A stretch of DNA of 54,494 nt from Flavobacteriales bacterium (GCA_012269745.1 JAAXJR010000011.1:1-54494), one strand, 5' to 3'. Positions 41,445 through 52,533 are shown, counted from the first letter of the stretch. A program made the numbers and translations. The notes: generated by a model from the letters alone, not told the origin.

Positions 41445-43445
41445 TTATTTGTAAGAACGAGTCTTCAATTCAACATTCTCGAAAGTCAATTCTTCTTTGT
41501 GCAATTTGGCTTCTGCAGGAACACCTGTGAACTCCCATGCACTTACAAAGGCAAAGTTTGCATCATCACGTAATGCTTCACCTTCCTCACTTTGGTACTC
41601 CTCGCGGAAGTGACCACCACAGCTCTCGTTACGCTCTAGTGCATCCTTCGCCATCAACTCACCAAGCTCGATAAGGTCTGCCACACGGCCCGCCTTATCT
41701 AGTTCTGGGTTCATGCCGTTCGCGCTACCAAGCACTCGAACGTCTGCGTAGAACTCTTCACGCAATGCTTGGATATCAGCAATCGCTTGCTTCAAGCCTT
41801 TCTCATTACGAGCCATACCTACTTCGTTCCACATAATCTTACCGAGACGCTTGTGGAAGAAGTCAACTGATTTGGTACCGTTATTATTGATGAACTTGTC
41901 CGTGCGCTCACGAACCACTTTTTCAGCTTCTTCAAATTCTGGAGAATCTGTAGAGATGGCTCCTGTACGGATGTCCTTACTTAGGAACTCACCTACTGTG
42001 TAAGGCGCTACAAAATAACCGTCCGCAAGACCCTGCATCAATGCAGATGCACCGAGGCGGTTGGCACCGTGGTCTGAGAAATTGGCCTCACCTAAAGCAA
42101 AACAACCCGGGATTGAAGTCATCAAATTGTAATCTACCCAAAGACCACCCATCGTATAGTGCACTGCTGGGTAAATCATCATAGGCTCTTTGTACGGGTT
42201 AGATGCTGTAATCTTCTCGTACATCTGGAAGAGGTTACCGTATTTGGCTTCTACCACTTTCTCACCCAATGCTTTGATATCGGCATCAGACGGGTTGTTC
42301 ACCCCTTTTACGAGTGCTTCTTCTTTTCCGTAACGAACAATTGCCGCTGCGAAATCTAGATAAACTGCCTCACCTGTTTTGTTGACACCGTAGCCTGCAT
42401 CACAACGCTCCTTCGCTGCACGCGAGGCAACATCACGAGGTACAAGGTTACCGAATGCCGGGTAACGACGCTCTAGGTAGTAATCTCTGTTTTCCTCTGC
42501 GATATCGTTCGGGTGAAGTTTACCTGCGCGGATGGCTTCTGCATCTTCCTTTTTCGCAGGAACCCAAATACGACCGTCGTTACGCAACGATTCTGACATC
42601 AACGTCAGTTTACTTTGGTTCTCACCACTTACTGGAATACAAGTTGGGTGAATCTGCGTGAAACATGGGTTAGCCATGTACGCTCCTTTGCGGTGTGCTT
42701 TCCAAGCAGCAGTTACGTTCGATCCCATCGCATTTGTAGATAGGAAGAATACGTTACCGTACCCACCCGTACACAGAAGTACTGCGTGAGCACTGTGGCG
42801 CTCGAACTCTCCTGTTACCAAATTCTTCGCGATGATACCGCGCGCCTTGCCGTCTACGACAACCAACTCTTGCATTTCGTGACGCGCGTACATTTTCACA
42901 CGACCCTTCGCAATCTGACGGTTCAATGCAGAGTAAGCACCAAGCAACAACTGCTGGCCTGTTTGACCTTTTGCATAGAACGTACGGCTTACCTGTACAC
43001 CACCGAAAGAACGGTTGTCTAGCAAGCCACCGTAATCACGTGCAAAAGGAACCCCTTGAGCGACACACTGGTCAATAATATTGCGGCTTACCTCAGCCAA
43101 ACGGTGAACATTTGCCTCCCTTGAGCGGTAATCACCACCTTTGATTGTATCGTAGAACAGACGGTATACTGAATCCCCATCGTTCTGGTAGTTTTTCGCT
43201 GCGTTGATACCCCCTTGTGCTGCGATGGAGTGTGCACGACGCGGAGAATCCTGGAAACAGAATGCTTTCACGTTGTAACCCATCTCAGCCAAAGAAGCTG
43301 CTGCAGATGAACCGGCTAGACCGGTACCTACTACGATTACATCAATTAATCTTTTGTTTGCAGGCGATACCAACGGGATCTCACCTTTATGCTTTGTCCA
43401 CTTCTCGCCTAATGGGCCTGCTGGAATCTTAGAATCTAATGCCAT
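41445..43445 (-). CDS. sdhA: Succinate dehydrogenase/fumarate reductase flavoprotein (SdhA)
   Basis: 666 residues from [10 protein letters not shown] (the longer frame adds 13 unrelated residues). FAD Rossmann motif [16 protein letters not shown] (36-51); His72 in [12 protein letters not shown] is the covalent FAD attachment; the substrate-site Arg and His are in HPTCIPVSG and the later helical segments ([17 protein letters not shown]). Class B SdhA is longer than the E. coli protein, as seen here. It oxidises succinate and feeds the iron-sulfur subunit. It is 10 bp after sdhC. Confidence 0.96.
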   Translation of the reverse strand: MALDSKIPAGPLGEKWTKHKGEIPLVSPANKRLIDVIVVGTGLAGSSAAASLAEMGYNVKAFCFQDSPRRAHSIAAQGGINAAKNYQNDGDSVYRLFYDTIKGGDYRSREANVHRLAEVSRNIIDQCVAQGVPFARDYGGLLDNRSFGGVQVSRTFYAKGQTGQQLLLGAYSALNRQIAKGRVKMYARHEMQELVVVDGKARGIIAKNLVTGEFERHSAHAVLLCTGGYGNVFFLSTNAMGSNVTAAWKAHRKGAYMANPCFTQIHPTCIPVSGENQSKLTLMSESLRNDGRIWVPAKKEDAEAIRAGKLHPNDIAEENRDYYLERRYPAFGNLVPRDVASRAAKERCDAGYGVNKTGEAVYLDFAAAIVRYGKEEALVKGVNNPSDADIKALGEKVVEAKYGNLFQMYEKITASNPYKEPMMIYPAVHYTMGGLWVDYNLMTSIPGCFALGEANFSDHGANRLGASALMQGLADGYFVAPYTVGEFLSKDIRTGAISTDSPEFEEAEKVVRERTDKFINNNGTKSVDFFHKRLGKIMWNEVGMARNEKGLKQAIADIQALREEFYADVRVLGSANGMNPELDKAGRVADLIELGELMAKDALERNESCGGHFREEYQSEEGEALRDDANFAFVSAWEFTGVPAEAKLHKEELTFENVELKTRSYK

Positions 43446-43455
43446 AGTAAGAGAA

Positions 43456-44151
43456 TTATAGTGCTTGACCTGGTTGAACAACAAATAAGAAAACCGCTAC
43501 GGCAATGAAGCCCGCCGGAATCAACCAAGCGAAAGCAGTCATCGTTTTATTAATCAGCGGTGTGTATTTCGGGTGGTTCACACCCAAAGATTGGAACGCG
43601 CTTGATGCACCATGGCTCAAGTGAAGAGCCAAACCTGCAAGAGCTACCACGTAGAATGCAGTGTACCACCACTGCTCAAAAGCAGTTACAGTAATTGTCC
43701 AAAGATCTTTGTTACCATTTGCATCTAAACCTACTGTTCCGAAGTGCATCTCGTACCAGAAACTTCTCATGTGTATTACAATGAAAAACAGCGTAAGTAA
43801 TCCGAGAAGTGCCATCTTGCGAGAAGCCCAAGATGCATTAGCTGCTTGATTCTCTTTCACATACCCCACTGGACGTGCTGCTCTGTTTTGACGAGCAAGC
43901 ATGATTCCATCTACCGTATGAAGAAGTACAGAAGCATAAGTGAGGTAAGAAAGAATTTTCACCACCGGGAAGGTCGTCATGAACTTTCCATATTCATTGA
44001 ATGCCAATTGACCCTCTTCACCTGTCAAAAACAGCTGAAAGTTACCCAATAAGTGTCCTACCAAAAACGTACACAAAAACAATCCAGTAGCCGCCATCCA
44101 ATACTTGCGAGCTAGGGAAGAGCCGAAAAGCCCTTTTGATGTTGATGCCAT
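43456..44151 (-). CDS. sdhC: Succinate dehydrogenase cytochrome b subunit (SdhC)
   Basis: 231 residues with five transmembrane segments. His33 (VGHLLGN), His78 (LLHTVDG), His127 (IHMRSF) and His177 or His180 (LHLSHG) are the likely axial ligands of two haems b, and the membrane domain binds menaquinone. One fused subunit (no sdhD) defines the class B complex of Bacteroidota and epsilon-proteobacteria. It heads the operon. It is divergent from the aminopeptidase P gene by 127 bp. Confidence 0.93.
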   Translation of the reverse strand: MASTSKGLFGSSLARKYWMAATGLFLCTFLVGHLLGNFQLFLTGEEGQLAFNEYGKFMTTFPVVKILSYLTYASVLLHTVDGIMLARQNRAARPVGYVKENQAANASWASRKMALLGLLTLFFIVIHMRSFWYEMHFGTVGLDANGNKDLWTITVTAFEQWWYTAFYVVALAGLALHLSHGASSAFQSLGVNHPKYTPLINKTMTAFAWLIPAGFIAVAVFLFVVQPGQAL

Positions 44152-44189
44152 AAGCGATTTTAAAGTTTAATAGCCTAATTTTAGCTTGT

Positions 44190-44197
44190 CAAATTTA
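44190..44197 (-). promoter_or_regulatory. -7 promoter element (TAAATTTG) for sdhCAB
   Basis: On the minus strand TAAATTTG is a perfect TAnnTTTG element 38 bp upstream of the sdhC start. A -33 TTG was not apparent at standard distance. Confidence 0.5.
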
Positions 44198-44278
44198 CGA
44201 CACAGACTTTTGTCTACATTGTAAACGTGATGAAAATCACCATAGAACGTATCTAAATTAATATAGTTCAGACCTATC

Positions 44279-45568
44279 ATGAGATATCATCAGCTTAACA
44301 GCCAAATTTTTGTCGAGAATAGAAAGAAATTCACTGGTTTAATGAAACCCAATTCATTGGCCATTTTCACCTCGAATGACATTTACCCAACCAGTGCAGA
44401 CGGACATCTTCCGTTCAAACAGCACAGCGATATTTTGTACCTCAGTGGGGCAGACCAAGAAGAAAGTATTCTCGTTTTATTCCCTGATGCTCATAAAGAT
44501 AGCTTGCGTGAAGTCTTGTTTCTGAAGGAGACCAATGACCTTATAGCTGTATGGGAAGGCGCCAAATACACGAAAGATCAAGCGTTCGATATCAGCGGCA
44601 TTAAAACCGTTTTCTGGCTGTCCGATTTTGAAAGAGTGTTCAACGAAATGGCCATTAATGCCGAGCGTATTTACCTCAATGGCAACGAACATTTACGTGC
44701 CCATGTTGAGACCGAATTGCGTCAAGACAGAATGAACAAATGGGTCAAAGAACACTACCACGCACATGAATTTGAGCGCAGCCAACCCCTTCTTCACCGT
44801 GTGAGAGGGACAAAATCGGAGCTTGAAATCGAAGTCATGCGCAAAGCCGCAGAGATCACCACGAAGGGATACAAGCGTGTTTTGAAATACATGAAACCCG
44901 GTGTTTGGGAGCACGAATTGGAGGCGGAATTCATGCACGAATTCTTGATGAACCGCAGTCGTGGATTTGCATACACACCCATTATTGCAGCGGGCAACAA
45001 TGCAAATGTGCTTCACTACATTGAAAATAATGACGAGTGTCATGACGGTGATCTCGTATTGTTCGATGTAGGCGCAGAGTACGGAAATTACACCTGTGAT
45101 GTTACTCGTTGTTTCCCTGTAAACGGAAAATTCACAGAGCGTCAAGCGGAAGTGTATAACGCGGTATTACGTGTACACGAAGGCGCCATCGCTTTACTAC
45201 GTCCAGGCATCATGTTGGACGATTACCACAAGAAAGTGGGCGAGCTGATGACCGATGAGTTGTTAAAGCTTGGCTTAATTAATGCAGAAGATGTAGCTAA
45301 CGAAGATCCTGCGTGGCCAGCTTATAAGAAGTACTTCATGCACGGCACGAGCCACTACTTAGGTTTGGACGTACACGATTATGGCCTGTGGACGATCCCT
45401 GTGGAAGAAGGCATGGTCTTTACCGTTGAGCCAGGCATCTACATTCCTGAGGAAGGCTTAGGTATTAGAATCGAAGACGATATCGTCATCACCAAAGAGG
45501 GCCATGAAAACTTGACTCGTGAAATTCCAAAGACTGTGGAAGAAATCGAGGCATTTATGGCAGGCTAA
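44279..45568 (+). CDS. pepP: Xaa-Pro aminopeptidase (aminopeptidase P)
   Basis: 429 residues. The N-terminal creatinase-type domain (about 1-175) is followed by the pita-bread catalytic domain. Metal ligands are Asp263 (LFDVGAEYG), Asp274 (TCDVTRCF), His359 (HGTSHYLGLDVHD), Glu384 (FTVEPGIYI) and Glu399 (IRIED). It removes N-terminal residues preceding proline from peptides in the cytoplasm and shares a TAATG overlap with the hydrolase gene downstream. Size matches E. coli PepP (441). Confidence 0.94.
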   Translation: MRYHQLNSQIFVENRKKFTGLMKPNSLAIFTSNDIYPTSADGHLPFKQHSDILYLSGADQEESILVLFPDAHKDSLREVLFLKETNDLIAVWEGAKYTKDQAFDISGIKTVFWLSDFERVFNEMAINAERIYLNGNEHLRAHVETELRQDRMNKWVKEHYHAHEFERSQPLLHRVRGTKSELEIEVMRKAAEITTKGYKRVLKYMKPGVWEHELEAEFMHEFLMNRSRGFAYTPIIAAGNNANVLHYIENNDECHDGDLVLFDVGAEYGNYTCDVTRCFPVNGKFTERQAEVYNAVLRVHEGAIALLRPGIMLDDYHKKVGELMTDELLKLGLINAEDVANEDPAWPAYKKYFMHGTSHYLGLDVHDYGLWTIPVEEGMVFTVEPGIYIPEEGLGIRIEDDIVITKEGHENLTREIPKTVEEIEAFMAG

Positions 45569-46380
45569 TGAACAGTATTCAATTTCAAGGCGCCCCTGTA
45601 TCTTATCAAATTACAGGGGCGCCTTCTTCTTTACCCACACTTGTGCTGCTCCATGGATTTTTGGAGGACAGCAGGATGTGGGACGGACTTATAGAAGACT
45701 TTGAAAAACTAGGAAGCGTAGTTCGCATCGATTTGCCCGGCCACGGTCAAAGCGGAAACTTCAGCGAAATGCATTCCATGGAGGATATGGCAGACGTCGT
45801 GCACGAGGTCATCAGCGTTCTTGGATTAAATAAACCTGTTGTATTGGGCCACAGTATGGGCGGCTATGTGGCATTGGCCTACGCGGAATTGTATGAAAAT
45901 ATAGGCGGCTTGGGACTGTTTTTCTCAACCCCGTATGCAGATAGTCAGGCGAGAAAAATGATGCGAGATAAGGCCGAGGCCCTCGTGCTGCAGAACAGAA
46001 ACGCCTTTATCCGAGCAGCCATTCCTCAGCTGTTTAGTGCAGAACTTAGACCTGGGTTGCGTAAGGCAATTGCTCAACAGATTGACTACAGTCTTCAGAT
46101 GAGTGTGGAAGGAGTCATTGCAGCCATTCGTGGAATGAAATCCAGAGTGGACCGAACGAGATTGCTCATTGAGCCGCCGAAGTCCTTGCAACCACAGAAG
46201 ATTGGGGTATTTGCTGGAGAATCGGACACTGTAATTCCAATAGCATCCGTTCATGAATGGGTAGATGCGCCGGGAGTTGGGTACCGATTTATTTCAAGCC
46301 ACGGGCACATGGGCCATCTTTCAGATACAGAGAATTGTGCAGCATCCGTGGCCGAATGGTGGACCACTTTTTCAGAGTAA
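45568..46380 (+). CDS. Alpha/beta hydrolase (lipase/esterase-like)
   Basis: 270 residues, cytoplasmic. The oxyanion site is LLHGFLEDSRMWDG (27-40), the nucleophile Ser96 in GHSMGGYVAL (94-103) and the late acid in AGESDTVIP; the catalytic His is in SSHGHMGHLSD near residue 251. The layout is that of the MhpC and epoxide-hydrolase-like group acting on small esters or C-C bonds. The first codons carry a 14-bp hairpin (see 45587). It starts with a one-base overlap on pepP and ends before a symmetric terminator. Confidence 0.85.
   Translation: MNSIQFQGAPVSYQITGAPSSLPTLVLLHGFLEDSRMWDGLIEDFEKLGSVVRIDLPGHGQSGNFSEMHSMEDMADVVHEVISVLGLNKPVVLGHSMGGYVALAYAELYENIGGLGLFFSTPYADSQARKMMRDKAEALVLQNRNAFIRAAIPQLFSAELRPGLRKAIAQQIDYSLQMSVEGVIAAIRGMKSRVDRTRLLIEPPKSLQPQKIGVFAGESDTVIPIASVHEWVDAPGVGYRFISSHGHMGHLSDTENCAASVAEWWTTFSE
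45587..45625 (+). other. 14-bp inverted repeat at the start of the hydrolase coding region
   Basis: AAGGCGCCCCTGTA (45587-45600) and its perfect complement (45612-45625) are separated by 11 bases, about 20 bp after the start codon. It codes for the matching GAP and GAPS repeats. The terminator of the same gene at 46389 has arms with the same 10-base core AAGGCGCCCC. Such a hairpin in the early mRNA may slow translation or stop transcription, or may be chance. Confidence 0.5.
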
Positions 46381-46388
46381 ATGCAATA

Positions 46389-46416
46389 AAAAAGGCGCCC
46401 CATGGGGCGCCTTTTT
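46389..46416. terminator. Perfect symmetric bidirectional terminator
   Basis: A 14-bp perfect palindrome centred on CATG (AAAAAGGCGCCCCA with its complement, 46389-46402 and 46403-46416) lies between the hydrolase and convergent gdhA. A and T runs are present on both sides. Confidence 0.85.
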
Positions 46417-46433
46417 ATGTCATTGCTGAATTT

Positions 46434-47849
<1,416 letters not shown>

Positions 47850-48920
47850 TTAATGACCTGCAGTTTTCCGTACATAGGTATGCGGGCCAATTTTACTCAG
47901 CACTCCCAAATCCAATAAAACCTGTAATGACTTGAATAACTGACTGTTAGAAACCTCAAGTTTGTTTTTAAGATAGGAGGCATGAACCTTTCTACCGTGT
48001 GGAAAATGGCGGATAATTTCACCTTCTAGTGCTTCACTAAGGTCCAATTGGCCTTCTTTTTTGGCCCAGATTGGGTAAAACTTAGAGACAAAAGACTCAG
48101 GGTCTAGGGCAATCCTTGCGATCTCATCCGCAATGAGCTTATTTGGCCCTGAACTCATCGGTTGAAAAAGTGCCCCGGGCACAGCATATACCTCGCGTCC
48201 ATATTTAAAAGCTTGATTGGCTGTAATCATCGCTCCGCTCTTGCGGGCGGCCTCGATGACTAAGGTGGCCAGCGACGAGCCTGCGATCAAACGGTTTCTT
48301 ACGGGATAGTACTGCGGCAGGCTCGCAGTATGAAAAGGCTGTTCGGTGAAGTAGCCTCCTCCACTGTCGAGAATATGCTGGGCAAGTCGTTCATGGCGTC
48401 TTGGACTGAGGTGGGCCAAACCTCCAGCAAGAAATGCTTGGGTTGAAGCTCCACAATCAATGGCGGTTTGATGTGCAACGCTATCTATACCCAGGGCAAG
48501 GCCTGAAATAATGTTGATGGGGAATTGGCTCAAATCTTCTACAAAGCGCTTGCATTGATGCCGTCCGTAGGAGGTCAGTTTTCTAGCGCCTACAACGGCA
48601 AGGGGTACTTTTTCGTTGTTCCACTTGCCGCGGCCGAAAAGAACCATGGGAGGATCAGGGATTTCGAGCAATACAGAGGGGAAGTTATCAACATCGTCAA
48701 CGGTGTAAATTGAGATGCCTTCACGGTGGCAAAGCTCCGTTTCTTGGCGTGCCAATTCTTGGGCTGAAGCCCAATGTTTATCAAAAGAAGTTTTATCCAA
48801 TAAATTATTGAAAACATTGTACTTAAGGGAGGTTTTGGCATTGTCATTGTTGCTTAAAACACGAAGCTTTTGAGCGTTAGTAAGGCCCTTGAAAAAGTGG
48901 AGAGTCAGGAGGTCATTCAT
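47850..48920 (-). CDS. dprA: DNA processing protein DprA (Smf)
   Basis: 356 residues. The Rossmann-like DprA core contains LAVVGARKLTSYGR, IISGLALGIDSVAHQTAI, FLAGGLAHLSP and NQAFKYGREVYAVPGALFQP; C-terminal helices (about 290-350) form a winged-helix region (SYLKNKLEVSNSQLFKSL). DprA loads RecA onto incoming single-stranded DNA in natural transformation and is widespread even where transformation has not been shown. The gene is divergent from the HU-SPOR gene at 49012. Confidence 0.9.
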   Translation of the reverse strand: MNDLLTLHFFKGLTNAQKLRVLSNNDNAKTSLKYNVFNNLLDKTSFDKHWASAQELARQETELCHREGISIYTVDDVDNFPSVLLEIPDPPMVLFGRGKWNNEKVPLAVVGARKLTSYGRHQCKRFVEDLSQFPINIISGLALGIDSVAHQTAIDCGASTQAFLAGGLAHLSPRRHERLAQHILDSGGGYFTEQPFHTASLPQYYPVRNRLIAGSSLATLVIEAARKSGAMITANQAFKYGREVYAVPGALFQPMSSGPNKLIADEIARIALDPESFVSKFYPIWAKKEGQLDLSEALEGEIIRHFPHGRKVHASYLKNKLEVSNSQLFKSLQVLLDLGVLSKIGPHTYVRKTAGH

Positions 48921-49011
48921 ATGGAGTTATTAACAGTTGTCCATAAAATTTAGTCCGAACGTCCTGAGTGATAAAATATACTTACTAACAGAATCTGCAT
49001 TTTTGTAGTAC

Positions 49012-49950
49012 ATGAGAATCGAAACCATCATAATTAACCGCTTAAGAAAAACCGGCAGAGTACATTTGTCTGGCTGGGGAAGCTTTTCATTGAAGGAGCA
49101 AAGCGTCCGATGGAATCACATCACAAATACTGCCTTTCCAGCTGGAAAATACCTCCAGTTTAGTCCTAACCCGTCGTCAGAAAGAGACACCCTTCTACCT
49201 GAAGTCATGAAATCATTGGGCGCTTCTATGGAAGTTGCTGAGCAATGGTTGGTTCGTAAGATCAAGGGATGGCAGAATGAATTGGATGCAGGAAATGTTC
49301 TCATGTTACCTGGTCTCGGTTCCTTTCCAGCCCAAGGGAAATTCCAAGCAGAGCCAGGCACTTTCAATGCAGATAGCTTTGGTTTCGTTCCGGTGATGAT
49401 TCACAAGTTGGAAGAGCCAAGTGCACTTCAATCTAAGGTGGTTGCTTCACTCAAGATTGCCTCTGAAAGCAGACAGAGCACACTCAAAACTTGGCAACGT
49501 GCTGGGGCTGCAGCCGCAGTTGCAGCATTGTTCAGTTTGGGAGTGATGCAAAGTTCTGTAGCTACGCAAGTTGCAGGTTGGTTCGCTGAGGAAGAGGTAA
49601 TCCCATCCACTGAGACAGAATTGACTCCTGTTCAACCCACTGAGGTGGCGAATGAAGTTCAGACTCAAGTCATCGAGCCAGAAGTGAAGGATGAGATGCC
49701 GGTTGCAAAACCTGTTACTCAATTGACGCATTCAAATGGGTACAGTGTTATCGTGGGCTCTTTCCGTGAAGGAGCGAATGCAGATAACTACGCAGCGGAA
49801 TTGGCAGCCAAAGGCCTTGAGGTAAATTTGATTCCGGGCTCGCTGAGAAAAGTAGGAATTGGCCACTACCAAACCAGAGCAGAAGCAGTGCAGGCTATAG
49901 CACAGATCAAATCTACTGTGAATTCTGGCGCCTGGATTTACGCGTACTAA
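49012..49950 (+). CDS. HU-like/SPOR domain membrane protein
   Basis: 312 residues. Two HU-related domains (about 1-55 and 60-130) with GWGSFSLKEQ and GLGSFPAQGKF are followed by a transmembrane helix (about 166-182, AAAAVAALFSLGV), a Glu- and Pro-rich linker and a C-terminal SPOR domain (about 243-312, YSVIVGSFREGANADNYAA). The SPOR domain binds denuded peptidoglycan at the division site; the HU-like part may contact DNA or partner proteins on the cytoplasmic side. This pairing is known for Bacteroidota and often lies beside dprA, as here. Confidence 0.85.
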   Translation: MRIETIIINRLRKTGRVHLSGWGSFSLKEQSVRWNHITNTAFPAGKYLQFSPNPSSERDTLLPEVMKSLGASMEVAEQWLVRKIKGWQNELDAGNVLMLPGLGSFPAQGKFQAEPGTFNADSFGFVPVMIHKLEEPSALQSKVVASLKIASESRQSTLKTWQRAGAAAAVAALFSLGVMQSSVATQVAGWFAEEEVIPSTETELTPVQPTEVANEVQTQVIEPEVKDEMPVAKPVTQLTHSNGYSVIVGSFREGANADNYAAELAAKGLEVNLIPGSLRKVGIGHYQTRAEAVQAIAQIKSTVNSGAWIYAY

Positions 49951-49991
49951 GTCGAAGTTGGACTACCTTTGTCCTCAACTAGCAACATTTT

Positions 49992-50525
49992 ATGAGCACC
50001 ATCAAGAATCCTAAGGACAGCCTTACGGTCATGACGCAGATTGTTATGCCCAACGACACCAATCAGATGAACAACCTCTTTGGGGGGCAGCTGTTGAGCT
50101 GGATGGACAGATGTTGTGCTATTTCCGCTCATCGTCATTGTAAACGACAGGTGGTGACCTCAACCATCAATAATGTAGCTTTCAAAAACGCTATTCCGCA
50201 CGGGTCTATTGTGACTATAGAAGCGAAGGTGAGCCGTGCATTCACTTCATCGATGGAGGTTATTGCCGATGTTTTTTTGGAGGAGCAGCGTCCGAATGGA
50301 GCGCGCATTAAGGCAAACGAAGGCATCTTCACTTTTGTGGCTGTAGATCAATTGGGGAATCCTATCAATGTTCCGAAGATTGAGCCGGAGACTGAGCTCG
50401 AAAAGGAACGTTTTGCGGCAGCTTTGAGACGTCGTCAATTAGCTTTGATTATTGCAGGTAAGATGGAGCCGGAGCAGGCGACTGAACTTAAGGCGTTGTT
50501 CTACCCTGAAGAATCTCAGCAATAG
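49992..50525 (+). CDS. Acyl-CoA thioesterase (hotdog fold)
   Basis: 177 residues with a HotDog domain (about 12-120): MPNDTNQMNNLFGGQLLSWM, the general-base Asp in MDRCCAISAHRH, SSMEVIADVFLEEQ and the following strands. The YciA/BFIT-type enzymes hydrolyse acyl-CoA to free acid and CoA. A C-terminal helix rich in Arg and Glu follows. The 3' end overlaps by 38 bp the end of the convergent heptosyltransferase gene. Confidence 0.87.
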   Translation: MSTIKNPKDSLTVMTQIVMPNDTNQMNNLFGGQLLSWMDRCCAISAHRHCKRQVVTSTINNVAFKNAIPHGSIVTIEAKVSRAFTSSMEVIADVFLEEQRPNGARIKANEGIFTFVAVDQLGNPINVPKIEPETELEKERFAAALRRRQLALIIAGKMEPEQATELKALFYPEESQQ

Positions 50526-51426
50526 CCTTTTTCACTTCTTCTGTGTCCAATTCCCGCATCGGGTTCGATGCATAATTAGGCACCTTTCCGTGCTTACTTA
50601 ATGGGGTCTTTCCCTTTGTGATTACTTCGCGCTGATTGTCTTGTGGCGGCCACGGTCCAAAACCCAACATTGGGTGTGTGGCACCCCAAAGGCTCACTAG
50701 TGGGACGTGCATCAAGGCCGCGGCGTGCATAAAACCGGTATCACCACTAATGACCAGTTTGGCTTCAGCAATAATTGCCAGCCCCTGCTCTATTGAAGTA
50801 TGCGTAGCATCAGCGCACTGAGGCAGTTCTGCTTTAATTTCTTGAGCCAATTCTCTATCACCCGGTCCACCTAAAAGAACCAGCTCTTGGCTTGGTTGCG
50901 GATGAAGGATCTCCAACCATTGCGCAGCAGACAATCGCTTGCCTGCGTGACTACCGCCGATAACAGCCACAATTTTCCCTAAAATGGAGGCTGGTTCTGT
51001 GAGATTGAACGACACTTTATCTTTAGAAAGCATAACCCCGGCAGCCTCGGCATAGCGCTCAACCACTGGTGTTAACGCAAATTTTTCACTACGGGTTAGC
51101 AACAACAAGCTACGGCGCAGATAAGGCTTGTTAAAAGTAGCTGTGGGCAATTTTATCTTTCGAGCAAATCTCTTGGATTGCGAGGTCCCCTGTAAATCTA
51201 TGATGCGGTGATACTCGTCAGAAGCGCCTTCTAGGAGCGCATCCTTATAACGCTCCCAGCTCAGAATTTCATCTACACCGTTGAGTAGGAGAGCTGCAGG
51301 GCGGAATCGACCCTTAACTAAAAGAGTAACATGTGCACCCTCCTTCTTCAACTCCCTAATTATGGGAGCTGTTAAGAGCAAATCTCCAATCGCCGAGAAT
51401 CTGATAAGAAGAACTTTATGCATCAT
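50488..51426 (-). CDS. Glycosyltransferase family 9 (heptosyltransferase-like)
   Basis: 312 residues. The GT-B pattern of lipopolysaccharide heptosyltransferases is visible: LLIRFSAIGDLLLTAPIIRE (6-25), YHRIIDLQGTSQS, a Gly-rich GGSHAGKRLSAAQWLEIL and GDTGFMHAAALMHVPLVSLW with the nucleotide-sugar-binding acid and His. It adds a sugar to the inner core of lipid A or a related glycan. The start overlaps the DUF6427 stop as ATGA. The 3' end is antisense to the thioesterase end. Only one GT9 gene is here, so a full core locus is not visible. Confidence 0.85.
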   Translation of the reverse strand: MMHKVLLIRFSAIGDLLLTAPIIRELKKEGAHVTLLVKGRFRPAALLLNGVDEILSWERYKDALLEGASDEYHRIIDLQGTSQSKRFARKIKLPTATFNKPYLRRSLLLLTRSEKFALTPVVERYAEAAGVMLSKDKVSFNLTEPASILGKIVAVIGGSHAGKRLSAAQWLEILHPQPSQELVLLGGPGDRELAQEIKAELPQCADATHTSIEQGLAIIAEAKLVISGDTGFMHAAALMHVPLVSLWGATHPMLGFGPWPPQDNQREVITKGKTPLSKHGKVPNYASNPMRELDTEEVKKAIAEILQGRTTP

Positions 51427-52304
51427 ATCGGTAAGGTAACGCCGAAAATGAGCAATATGCTATAGATGACAATTAAGATTGCAGTCAATTCAATGTACCA
51501 CCTGCCCTTCAAATAATAAAGGGCATTGGCAGCTTGATAACTTAGGCCCACGATTGCTATGGCCAATGCCATAGAACCCAGCCCTATGAATACACCAATA
51601 CTTCCGCAAAGCACCATGAACATAGCCCCTACCGAACGCAACTTATTGGTTTGATTCGCCCTTCGGTAAGAATTGACGAACTGATTCAGCGTTGAGACAA
51701 ACACCACTCCTAATGGAACCAATACCTTTAGGTCAAACGAATGACTCGTATTAAATGAAAGGCTTACCTGCAACCATCGTTCACCATTTGCAATCAACGC
51801 AATAGTTAGTGGGAATAGAAACCCAAAGATCCATCTCACCGCGTGTACAGGGCGAAGACTGCCTGAGCGCAAGAGGATAAACAGCGATACGGCGCTCAGC
51901 AAGAAACCGTTGCCCCCAACTACTATTGGCACCAATGCAGCTAAAGTAGCGTTGTTCAACAGCCAAACAGAGTTCTTTCGTTGCCTGAAGTTTTCGGCAA
52001 ATTGCCATTGCAACTCCAATAAAAAAGACCAAATCAAAAGCTCGTACCCCACTTCATTTACTGTCCACAACAACAGAAAAATCGCAAAAATGAGATACCT
52101 GAAATGGGTGCCTTTAAATGCCCAGCGCTCTTTGAAAATAAGATTAGACAAACTCCCCAAAACCAAAAAAAGAACTAGGAAAATCAATGTCTCCGCTATA
52201 CCCTCTCCTTTGGCGAGGGACTTGACTACCGTTATCAACACACCTAGTAGCAGGAGCTTAATCCACGAATAAGTATCAATCTTTCGAAATTGGCGAAGGA
52301 GCAT
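51423..52304 (-). CDS. DUF6427-family multi-spanning membrane protein
   Basis: 293 residues with about nine transmembrane segments and few charged residues (ILIVIYSILLIFGVTLPI at the end). It belongs by appearance to DUF6427, a Bacteroidota-only family that I recall beside DUF6341, as here. The function is unknown. It ends as ATGA over the GT9 start and shares a 42-bp divergent spacer with the DUF6341 gene, so expression is likely linked. Confidence 0.75.
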   Translation of the reverse strand: MLLRQFRKIDTYSWIKLLLLGVLITVVKSLAKGEGIAETLIFLVLFLVLGSLSNLIFKERWAFKGTHFRYLIFAIFLLLWTVNEVGYELLIWSFLLELQWQFAENFRQRKNSVWLLNNATLAALVPIVVGGNGFLLSAVSLFILLRSGSLRPVHAVRWIFGFLFPLTIALIANGERWLQVSLSFNTSHSFDLKVLVPLGVVFVSTLNQFVNSYRRANQTNKLRSVGAMFMVLCGSIGVFIGLGSMALAIAIVGLSYQAANALYYLKGRWYIELTAILIVIYSILLIFGVTLPI

Positions 52305-52346
52305 TGCTTTTTGTGTGTTATTTTAGCGGCGTAAAACGCTCACGCT

Positions 52347-52514
52347 ATGTTAAGAAATTTCTTCGAAGGCTTAGGAGATTTGTTCCAAGCAACTTTTAAA
52401 ATACTTCCAATCGCAGGTGATTCTGTGAACACATTATTCATGCTAGTAATCGGCGGTGGATTAGTGTACTGGGTACTTCAGATGAGAAAGCACAAAGCCA
52501 ACGGCGAAGCTTAG
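52347..52514 (+). CDS. DUF6341-like small membrane protein
   Basis: 55 residues, MLRNFFEGLGDLFQATFKIL onward, with one hydrophobic segment (about 29-46, TLFMLVIGGGLVYWVLQM) and a basic tail (RKHKANGEA). It matches the DUF6341 family of Bacteroidota, which I recall as the standard neighbour of DUF6427. Divergent from the latter by 42 bp and ended by a strong terminator; it is otherwise easily missed for its small size. Function unknown. Confidence 0.75.
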   Translation: MLRNFFEGLGDLFQATFKILPIAGDSVNTLFMLVIGGGLVYWVLQMRKHKANGEA

Positions 52515-52533
52515 TCTCAAATCAACTTTTACA

